Source of the DNA: Gp6-AA40 sp035492455 | Lineage (GTDB): Bacteria; Acidobacteriota; Vicinamibacteria; Vicinamibacterales; UBA2999 | DNA: 64,000 nt | Direction: 5' to 3' | NCBI GenBank assembly: GCA_035492455.1 | Contig: DATJJE010000050.1 | Span: 69,025-133,024 of the forward strand | Shown here: in pieces, positions 8,297 to 14,949 of the stretch | How the letters are laid out: every line of letters starts with the position of its first letter | Position numbering within the stretch: position 1 is the first letter of the stretch | Translations under genes and position numbers: made by a program | Notes under the pieces: generated by a model | Database searches by the model: none | What the model was told of the DNA's origin: nothing | Seen by the model: the letters and a program-made list of their open reading frames with translations, nothing else

Positions 8297-9061
8297 ATGA
8301 AACTCGTCGTCATCGGCGGCACCGGACTCGTTGGATCAAGAGTCGTCGCAAAGCTCCGCGAGCAGCGTCACGACGTCGTGGCGGCGTCACCCGACACGGG
8401 CGTCAACACACTCACTGGTGAAGGTCTCGCAGACGTCCTTCAAGGGGCATCAGTTGTAATCGACGTATCGAATTCTCCGTCCTTTGAAGAAGCGGCAGCG
8501 CTGAACTTCTTCACGACGTCGACACGCAACATTCTCAAGTTCGCGACAGTGGCTGCCGTAGCGCATTACGTGGCGCTCTCAGTGGTTGGCACCGAGCGTA
8601 TGCCTGACAGTCCTTACCTCCGAGCGAAGAACTCTCAAGAGACGCTGATCAAGGGTGGCGAAGTTCCGTACTCGATCGTGCACGCGACGCAGTTCTTTGA
8701 ATTCATGACGCGCATCGCCGATGAAGCCACTGAAGGAATGATCGTTCGTCTGCCGCCGGTGCTCATTCAGCCGATGGCCGCGGATGATGTCGCCACAGCG
8801 GTCGCGAGGGTGGCCCTCGGCACTCCGCTTAAGGGCACGTTGGAAGTGGCCGGTCCGCAACAGTTCCGGTTCGATGAATTGATCCGCCAGAACCTGCGCC
8901 AGCGCGATGATCGGCGGACCGTTATTACTGACCCTCACGCGCGCTACTTTGGTGCGGAACTCAGCGAGCGGTCGCTGGTGCCCGGCGACGACGCGAAGTT
9001 GGGTGAGTTCCGCTTTGCAGACTGGACCCGTCAACCCGTCCTGCCTCGCGCCATGGCGTAG
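8297..9061 (+). CDS. NmrA/atypical SDR-family NAD(P)-binding protein
   Basis: A 254-residue Rossmann-fold protein with the N-terminal dinucleotide motif VIGGTGLVGSRVV (GxxGxxG). It has the VIDVSNSP region typical of NmrA-like reductases, then YLRAKNSQETLIK in the position of the SDR YxxxK pair, and a C-terminal substrate domain (DDVATAVARVAL). Such proteins reduce NAD(P)-linked quinones or isoflavone-like substrates, or sense redox state without catalysis. Only ~225 nt separate it from the divergent hydrolase gene, so both promoters must lie there. Confidence 0.85.
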   Translation: MKLVVIGGTGLVGSRVVAKLREQRHDVVAASPDTGVNTLTGEGLADVLQGASVVIDVSNSPSFEEAAALNFFTTSTRNILKFATVAAVAHYVALSVVGTERMPDSPYLRAKNSQETLIKGGEVPYSIVHATQFFEFMTRIADEATEGMIVRLPPVLIQPMAADDVATAVARVALGTPLKGTLEVAGPQQFRFDELIRQNLRQRDDRRTVITDPHARYFGAELSERSLVPGDDAKLGEFRFADWTRQPVLPRAMA

Positions 9062-9079
9062 CGCTCAGCATCGAACGAG

Positions 9080-9376
9080 TCAGCGGTTTGAACCGCGATG
9101 AGTCCGTTGCGGGTGCGGCGTTGGCGCGGGATGGCGTGGCTCGACGATGTGCGACGCATGCAGCAGTTCGCGTTGTTCGCTCAGTCGCTCACCTTCCAGG
9201 CGGAGAGCCTCAGTGTGTTTGTGCAGGGCATCCAGGTGCGCTCGGATTTTCTCGAGGTAGCGCCTATGCGCTGGAAGATTGCGGCGGTCGCCTCTCAGCT
9301 TCTCGAATTCCTTCTCAAGGGCGGCATGCTTGTCCAGCAACTTGCGATGAGCGTCGAAGAGCGGATCGGGCGGCAC
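9080..9376 (-). CDS. Hypothetical coiled-coil protein, 98 aa
   Basis: A GTG-started frame dominated by a charged helix (LLDKHAALEKEFEKLRG..., IRAHLDALHKHTEALRLEGERLSEQ) and a basic, proline-rich tail. It resembles the 1214-1489 product in design (helix plus basic tail) but not clearly in sequence. No ribosome-binding site of quality was seen. It converges on the NmrA-like gene. No family recognised. Confidence 0.42.
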   Translation of the reverse strand: MPPDPLFDAHRKLLDKHAALEKEFEKLRGDRRNLPAHRRYLEKIRAHLDALHKHTEALRLEGERLSEQRELLHASHIVEPRHPAPTPHPQRTHRGSNR

Positions 9377-9495
9377 CTTAATCGTCTACACCAACCATGT
9401 TACTCGGTTGGGCAATCGCAGAGGCCTGCGTAACTGCTATCGGTGTCGTGCGGCCTCAAGGAGCGCGTGAGCGAGAGGCGCACTGGCGCCAGGCG

Positions 9496-10122
9496 TCAGA
9501 TAGCGCGCGATCGTACTCCGGCCGCCCACATCCCGCCGACCAGCGCCGCGCATGGTTGCGCCATCAAGATAATCAAGTTCACCGGTGGAAAATTGATGCC
9601 GTAGTGCAGCGGACTCGCGGTTGGGTCGTAGTAGATGGAATTGAGCGTCGTGTGACCAATCCACCGCGGAATAACGGCTACCGCATAGAGCAACGCCAGG
9701 AGTGCTCGGTGCCCACGATAGATACGAACTGCTACCACCGCGCCGATCATTTCGGCGGCAAACGTGAGCACCCTCGACGTGTACATGAAGAACGGACCAA
9801 AGAGCAGAGCCTCAGAGCCATTGAACATGCGCCACATGAAGTATGCGTGAACGGCCGCAAACAATGCCGGAAACGCAATCTGGTACATCAGCACCCAGAA
9901 GACGATCCAACCCAACATCAGCGTTGCTACCATCGCGATCGGATGCGTGCCGATTTCGCGAACCGCCGCGACACGGATTGCGATCGCGACCTGCCACCAG
10001 TACCACGTCCGGGATGCGGACCGGTGATGAAAGCCTTCCTCGAGATCTCCCGCCATCGCATCGTCGCGTGGACCGAAGGCTCGCAGCAACGCCGTTGCCA
10101 ATCGAGGCGGTCGAGACGTCAC
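9496..10122 (-). CDS. Membrane protein with ADOP-permease-like N-terminus
   Basis: A 208-residue protein. The first ~55 residues (PPRLATALLRAFGPRDDAMAGDLEEGF...TWYWWQVAIAI) match the N-terminal cap of ADOP-type ABC permeases found beside padR genes in Acidobacteria. Here that cap is followed only by four hydrophobic segments, not by the long MacB-like permease. It starts with an ATGA overlap on the upstream paralogue, so it is the last gene of a padR operon. Role unknown; a regulator-linked small membrane protein is the safest description. Confidence 0.7.
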   Translation of the reverse strand: MTSRPPRLATALLRAFGPRDDAMAGDLEEGFHHRSASRTWYWWQVAIAIRVAAVREIGTHPIAMVATLMLGWIVFWVLMYQIAFPALFAAVHAYFMWRMFNGSEALLFGPFFMYTSRVLTFAAEMIGAVVAVRIYRGHRALLALLYAVAVIPRWIGHTTLNSIYYDPTASPLHYGINFPPVNLIILMAQPCAALVGGMWAAGVRSRAI

Positions 10123-10733
10123 GATTCAACTCCACGAGTTGGTGCGTATCTACGCGCTGCTGCCAATCCGCCACCGAGCGCTGCGAGTGGATAGAGGACC
10201 AAGAGATCGATCATCAACTGCGCAAGTGGGTACCGGCCAAAGTACTGAAGAAACGTGAACGCGTTGAGACCGAGCACGAACGGGACATACGCGAACGCGA
10301 TCGACGCCCGAGCGCCCGAGGCAGTCCGGACCACGACCCAGCCGCTCGCCGCGTAGACGAGCGCCTTCCACACAGATAAGCCTGGAAAGTCGCGGAGGGG
10401 CTGCGGAAGCGCCAGGCCGCGGGCATAGAGTCCTTTCGAAAGTCCGGTCGCAAACAGCCATTCCGGAAGGTTCAGCAGTGAGAACAGAACGTAATTCGCG
10501 CCCCACCAGACGATGACAAGGCCGACCGCCATCGACAGACCCGTCCGGACCGGATGCACACGGACATCCCGCAACGCGTCGTGCCGAACCGCGCTGAACA
10601 CCTGCCGCCAGTACCACAGCGGGGAACAGCCGCCACGGCGGTATCGCTCGATGAGATCGCCGGTCACGCACCCATCAATCCAGCTGCAGTGCTTGAGAAT
10701 CCAGGCGGCAAGCCGCGGCGGTGTGCGCGTCAC
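10119..10733 (-). CDS. Membrane protein with ADOP-permease-like N-terminus (paralogue)
   Basis: A 204-residue paralogue of the next gene in the operon. It has the same N-terminal pattern (TPPRLAAWILKHCSWIDGCVTGDL...PLWYWRQVFSAV) followed by about four membrane segments. The start is a GTG at 10733 that overlaps the padR stop as GTGA. The 3' end overlaps the following gene by 4 nt (ATGA). The arrangement padR-TM-TM is tightly coupled. A longer frame to 10766 would run deeper into padR and is not needed. Confidence 0.7.
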   Translation of the reverse strand: MTRTPPRLAAWILKHCSWIDGCVTGDLIERYRRGGCSPLWYWRQVFSAVRHDALRDVRVHPVRTGLSMAVGLVIVWWGANYVLFSLLNLPEWLFATGLSKGLYARGLALPQPLRDFPGLSVWKALVYAASGWVVVRTASGARASIAFAYVPFVLGLNAFTFLQYFGRYPLAQLMIDLLVLYPLAALGGGLAAARRYAPTRGVES

Positions 10734-11059
10734 GCGCGCCCCTTCACGACTGAAAGGCCACGCCACATCGCGTTGAGCCGCTCGTACGTCTCGCGAACCA
10801 GGCTGGCGCCCTTACCAGTGAGCTTGAAGAACTTCTTTGCGCGGCCGCCGCGTTCCGGAGTCGGATCGCCCAGCGACGAGGTCACCAATCCGCGGCTGGC
10901 GAGGCGTTCCAACGACGCGTAGACAGCGGCTACGGCGACCGTTCGCCGGCCGGTGCGCTCGATTTCATCGGCGATCGGGACGCCGTAAGCTTCGTCACCG
11001 AGACGGAGAATGGCCAGAAGAATCATCAACTCGAAATCGGTGAGCGTGTCGCGGGGCAT
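10730..11059 (-). CDS. PadR-family transcriptional regulator
   Basis: A 109-residue winged-helix regulator: LTDFELMILLAILRLGDEAYGVPIADEIERTG is the winged-helix core, then VAAVYASLERLASRGLV is the recognition helix, and GGRAKKFFKLTGKG is the wing. Short PadR proteins of this type repress the operon they head and often respond to hydrophobic compounds. ATG 11059 is preferred over an upstream extension to 11098. It heads the operon with the two membrane proteins. The operator should lie in 11060-11170; I found no clear dyad there by eye. Confidence 0.9.
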   Translation of the reverse strand: MPRDTLTDFELMILLAILRLGDEAYGVPIADEIERTGRRTVAVAAVYASLERLASRGLVTSSLGDPTPERGGRAKKFFKLTGKGASLVRETYERLNAMWRGLSVVKGRA

Positions 11060-11870
11060 TTCATTGCTAATAGTGAAGAAATCACGCCGGCACGTCAAGG
11101 GGGTCTTTTGTCCCGACGAATTCGTCGGAACACGTTGATGAAAGTTGCGTCAGTCAGCCCGATCCGGTGTTCGACGCTCACCGAGAGTTCAGGAATGTTG
11201 GCACAACGCGATTACATGATGCGTGGCGACTTGTAGGTTACGCGGAACGTTGGGCGGTGACGAACGACGCTTACTCCATTGGCGAGGGCGTCGTTCGTCA
11301 CCTTGGGTGTGTGTGCGTCAATTCAAGGCTGCATCATTGCTGCCGGGTGAAAACCGCGCGGTGACGTAAAAGTCCGCGCACATCAGTTCAGAGTACTGAG
11401 TGACGGCGGCAAGAAAGTCTCGGCCCGTTCAGAACTTCTCACTCGCGAGCCTCCCCACGCGTGCCGCCACGGCTCTTTGGTTTGCCAGCGTGACGAATCT
11501 CCAGGATGCGGCCGGCTCCGCGGGCACCGCTACGCTTCATTCCCGGGTTTGTACGTGCGGCCTTGTCGCACGCGGAGCGCAGGCGGAGTCACACGAGGAA
11601 TGGGATGGACCGAATGGCGCGATGACCGCGACGTATGAAAGGCAGAAAAATTGCCGCCCTCGGTGACAAGCAACGAAGGCGGCCGAAGTGCGGGAAGAGT
11701 CGATAAACTCCTCAACCAAAACTACCGGACGGCGCACGAGTCAAACAATCGAACCAACGTCCCATTCCCCGACCGATACGGCCGTTGGCCGTACTGAAAT
11801 GCAGATTTGTAACGGGATAGTTTCAGGCGCGCGGCTGTCACCCATGTGCGCCGAATGGACCCAACGTTTG
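11060..11870. other. Gene-poor stretch
   Basis: About 800 nt with no open frame of convincing protein character. It contains the upstream region of the padR operon and one strong 15-bp inverted repeat at 11256-11302. The remaining short frames are arginine- and serine-rich and look like chance frames. It leads into a run of decayed coding remnants. Confidence 0.5.
11256..11302. repeat. Perfect 15-bp inverted repeat with 17-nt loop
   Basis: GGTGACGAACGACGC at 11256-11270 is matched exactly by its reverse complement at 11288-11302, across a loop of 17 nt. It does not follow any recognised gene and has no T-run. It could be a structured RNA element, a protein-binding dyad, or an end of a lost mobile element. 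Confidence 0.75.
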
Positions 11871-11962
11871 TGACGTCCCTGAGTATTCCGAGTTGGAACC
11901 AAATCGCCAGCTTCCTCGAGTCTATGCGACAGCAACGCGATTCCGCCGGATTCGCGGCATGA
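11871..11962 (+). pseudogene. 3' coding remnant related to the tail of the 18.4-19.4 kb recombinase relic
   Basis: In frame this stretch reads SLSIPSWNQIASFLESM and then a short tail to a TGA at 11960. The same peptide pattern, SLSIPS-stop-NQIAGFLETM, ends the decayed recombinase locus at 19328-19383. By hand count about 43 of the first 56 nt match without gaps, and most differences are at third codon positions. No start or upstream domain was found, so only a gene tail is left. Confidence 0.5.
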
Positions 11963-12044
11963 AAAATGGACTCGATACGCTGTTCTGACGGAGAACCCAG
12001 TCGGGAGCGATTGAAATCGCTGATTTTTCTACATTCGGCGGCGC

Positions 12045-12650
12045 TGCCTGCCCACTGATCGTTGCGTCCCTCGCAGACAGCTTCGATCATTTCGGTATCG
12101 GCCGCTAGAAAGAGGTCGACCACGAAACTCAGTGGCTGCAGGTAAGCGGCAGGATCCGTGTACGTGACCTCGATTCGCACACGGCCAGCAGTTTCACGCC
12201 GCCATCGCTCGGCATTCGGAAGTCTTCGGTATGCGGTAGCCCCGCGTTATTCAGCCACGTACGATCGTTGAAACCCACACTATCAATGACCGACGTATCG
12301 CCGTCCCCCGACCGACGGAATATCCCATCCCATGTTGGATACGGGGACGCTTCTAGCGTGCGACCGTCCGTGAAGATGTGCCGATAGGTTTGGTTCTCGT
12401 TCTCGATGACAAGAGCCGTCGGGGTCTGGAGAACGCGTTTCATTCCACGGAACGCCTCCGGTCCGGCGGGGACGCACTGATAATCGGGCCGGGTTCTGAA
12501 AAACTCGTCACGGCGCTGTCGTGCCACTTCCTTCGCCCACGGCAGCACGTCTGCCGCATGCGAGCTCGAACAATGCGATGAGAGGGCCGGGGCCTTGCCA
12601 CAATCCCGAGAAGTCCGGCTTGCCGTCCGCTGTCCGGCGGTCCTCACTTG
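12045..12650 (-). pseudogene. Frameshifted relic of an exported acidobacterial protein family
   Basis: Three overlapping frames carry successive parts of one protein: DGKPDFSGLWQ at ~12624-12595; then, after a frame change, VLPWAKEVARQRRDEFF, IFTDGRTLEASPYPTWDG and SVGFNDRTWLNNAGLPHTEDF; then, after a further shift near 12215, RIEVTYTDPAAYLQPLSF and ADTEMIEAVCE. The order and motifs match the intact proteins at 33003 and 38063 in this window (WTDGRPLP, VWLDNTGRP, TIEDPKVYTRPW). No signal peptide remains at the 5' end. At least two indels make it non-functional. Confidence 0.75.
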
Positions 12651-12722
12651 CACGAATCTGCTTGGCCCAGCGAACCAGCGATGCATAAACTCCGATGTTC
12701 ATCCAAAAAAGGAGAAGCGTAT

Positions 12723-13340
12723 ATGAAGCGCCGACAACATTTCGGGGCCGGGACAATTCTTGTTCTTTGTGCTGTTGTTTTTATCGGCTCCGTCGGCGTC
12801 CGCTCGTTGCGAGCGGCCGACGACAATAGTGAGGAAGCGAAGGTTCGGATTGGTTTGGAGATTGCGCCGGTGCCTCTCAATCTGGCGCACAAGAATCGGG
12901 CGCTCGTTGGTCTGGGCAGCTACATCGTCAACGCCGTGATCGGTTGCAACGGATGCCACTCGGCGGGCCCGCCGACCCAATACCTGCCCGGCGGCAACCC
13001 ATTCTTCGGCCAGCCAGAGGCGATCAATCCGGCGACGTACCTGGGTGGCGGCCGGGTTTTTGCTTTGACATCGACGATCAATATCGTCTCGCGCAATCTG
13101 ACACCGGATCACACAGGGCTGCCGATCGGCGGCGATACGTTCGAGGAATTTCGCGAAACTATTCGAACAGGCGTAGATCCGGACCAGCTCCATGCGAACT
13201 TGCCGCCACCTTTCGCTGGGACACTACTCCAAATCATGCCCTGGCCGGAGTTGCGGAACATGACCGATCGCGATCTCCGGGCGATTTACGAATACCTGAG
13301 CGCGGTTCCATGTAACCCGAATCAGGGTCATGTCTGCTGA
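12723..13340 (+). CDS. Exported mono-haem cytochrome c
   Basis: A 205-residue exported protein. It has a signal peptide or anchor (MKRRQHFGAGTILVLCAVVFIGSVGV, cleavage near LRAAD), then a c-type haem site CNGCH near residue 76 within LGSYIVNAVIGCNGCHSAG. A possible distal methionine lies in LLQIMPWPELRNMTDRDLRAIYEYLSAV, the usual C-terminal helix of these cytochromes. The start is an ATG at 12723 with AAGGAG upstream. It resembles cytochromes that carry electrons in the periplasm for dehydrogenases. It stands alone beside a pseudogene and a dead insertion element. Confidence 0.85.
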   Translation: MKRRQHFGAGTILVLCAVVFIGSVGVRSLRAADDNSEEAKVRIGLEIAPVPLNLAHKNRALVGLGSYIVNAVIGCNGCHSAGPPTQYLPGGNPFFGQPEAINPATYLGGGRVFALTSTINIVSRNLTPDHTGLPIGGDTFEEFRETIRTGVDPDQLHANLPPPFAGTLLQIMPWPELRNMTDRDLRAIYEYLSAVPCNPNQGHVC

Positions 13341-13615
13341 TCGACCAAGTGATGAGGATGGGGCGCGACCAGCGCCTCACCTCAACGTCTCCAAGCTGAC
13401 ATTTCCTCCTACCGAATGACCGCGCCGACGCGCGTTCGCAGCGAGCGCGAGCACGGCAATCCCAATCATGACCGGGCGGAACGCCGGCTCGCAGCCTGCG
13501 GGCTTCGCACACGTTCGATGCGTGCGAACGGCGACGCAGGTTTGATGGCGTTGACCTGCCCCCTTTTAATCCGATCCGCCGCATAGAATGAGGTCCTCCG
13601 TTCAAAGGAGGACCG

Positions 13616-13874
13616 ATGAAACGGAGCACGTACACCGACGAGCAGATCCTGGCGATCGTCAAGGAAGGCGAGGCCGGACGAAAAGTCGCTGACCTCTGTC
13701 GCTCGCATGGCATCAGCGAGCAGACGTACTACCGGTGGAAAGCCAAGTACGGCGGATGGAGCTGAGCGAGATGCAGCGCCTGAAGCACCTCGAGGACGAG
13801 AATCGCCGCTTGAAACAGATCATCCCTGAGCAGACGCTGGACCCAGGCTGAAGGCGGTGGTCGCAAAAAAATGA
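13616..13874 (+). pseudogene. IS3-family OrfA (frameshifted)
   Basis: The helix-turn-helix part is intact: TYTDEQILAIVKEGEAG, VADLCRSHGISEQTYYRW. One base is missing near 13755 (GGCGGATGGAG where GGCGGGATGGAG is expected), giving an early stop. The leucine-zipper part continues in another frame (MELSEMQRLKHLEDENRRL), and a second indel follows near 13846. An A7 tract at 13865-13871 just before the normal stop is a typical -1 slippery site for making the OrfAB fusion transposase. Confidence 0.82.
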
Positions 13875-14771
13875 TGACCCCCGCGGCTCGGCGCGAGGCG
13901 GTCGGGTGGTTGCAGACACGCGGCGCCAGTCAGCGGCGTGCCTGTCAACTGATTGGGCTCAGTCGCGCAACGTGGCAGTACCAGCGGCGCGATGATCCCG
14001 TCAACGGTGCGCTGTTGCATCGCCTTGCAGGCGCACGCTGCCGAGCGCCCGCGGTTCGGCTATCGACGGTTGCATATTCTGATCGCCCGCGAGGGCATGT
14101 GCGTGAATCACAAGCGCCTCTATCGTCTGTATCGCGCCGCCGGTCTCCAGGTGCGCCGGCGGCGGCGGAACCGGAGCACGCGCGGAGCACGCGTGCCGTT
14201 GCCGGTGGCGACCCATCGCGGTGAGCGCTGGTCGATGGACTTCACGCTTGACACGCTCGCGGACGGCCGCGCGTTTCGCACGCTTAACATCGTTGACGAT
14301 TTCACGCGCGAGTGCGTTGCGATTGAGGTCGATCGGTCGTTGCCTGGCCTGCGCGTGACGCGCGTGCTCGATTGCCTACACGCCGCGATTGGCTTGCCCC
14401 AGACGATCGTCGTCGACAACGGACCCGAGTTTGCCGGACGCACGCTCGACGCGTGGGCATACGCGCGCGGCGTCACGCTGCGCTTCATTCGACCGGGCAA
14501 ACTGATCGAGAACGCGTACGTCGAAGGCTTCAACGGCAAATTCCGTGATGAGTGCTTGAACGAACACTGGTTTCTGAACCTGGCTGACGCGAAGGCTGAA
14601 ATTGAAGCGTGGCGCGTCGATTACAACAGCGTCCGGCCGCACAGCTCGCTCGCTGGTCGTACACCGATGCAGTTTGCCGCGATGACGGAGGGGGCTCGCC
14701 GGCTGCGGCCGGCTGGCCCTGATGAGGGCGCTAAACCCGAGGACCTCCAACCATCGATGGATCGGATGTAG
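13874..14771 (+). pseudogene. IS3-family OrfB, DDE transposase (frameshifted)
   Basis: The N-terminal part (PAARREAVGWLQTRGASQRR) is in one frame. After one extra base near 14024 (CGCCTTGCAGG where CGCCTGCAGG is expected) the rest continues in another. The integrase core then reads through intact: WSMDFTLDTL (first Asp), VVDNGPEFAG (second Asp), ENAYVEGFNGKFRDECLN (Glu). The catalytic DDE residues are kept, so only the frameshifts inactivate it. Confidence 0.85.
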
Positions 14772-14782
14772 GGGGCAGGTCA

Positions 14783-14949
14783 TCGTGATTAACGATGCCG
14801 TCGAGAGCGCCCGTCATTGGTCGCGCGTCTGGAGACGAGGGCGACATCGGCGTGTTACTGCCGCAGGACACCGCAACGAGCAGGAAGAGCGCAACGACTA
14901 CGCGGTGCACTGGAGCCAGCCGACGCAGGTTGCGAGTCCGTCGCGTCAC
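14783..14949 (-). pseudogene. Lipoprotein gene truncated by the IS3 element
   Basis: From a GTG at 14949 the frame gives an arginine-rich start, a hydrophobic helix and the lipobox LLVAVSCG, then SNTPMSPSSPDARPM. This is a standard lipoprotein signal. The frame runs into the insertion element at 14782 and the native sequence stops after about 55 codons. The GTG overlaps the stop of the YfhO-like gene (GTGA), so this was the third gene of that operon. No convincing continuation was found on the far side of the element. Confidence 0.65.

Larger units (their letters stand above)
13552..14782 (+). mobile_element. IS3-family insertion element, inactivated
   Basis: The 1,231-bp element is bounded by perfect 13-bp terminal inverted repeats: TGACCTGCCCCCT at 13552-13564 and its complement at 14770-14782. 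It encodes the two overlapping frames of an IS3-family element (IS407-like by OrfA sequence). The flanks are GCGT on the left and TCGT on the right, so no clean target duplication remains. Both frames carry indels, so it cannot transpose by itself. The right end cuts a lipoprotein gene. Confidence 0.88.

Noticed and set aside
13234..13551. Continuation of the truncated lipoprotein on the left side of the IS3 element
   Set aside because: All three frames there were read; none gives a convincing continuation, so the native 3' part is lost or unrecognisable.
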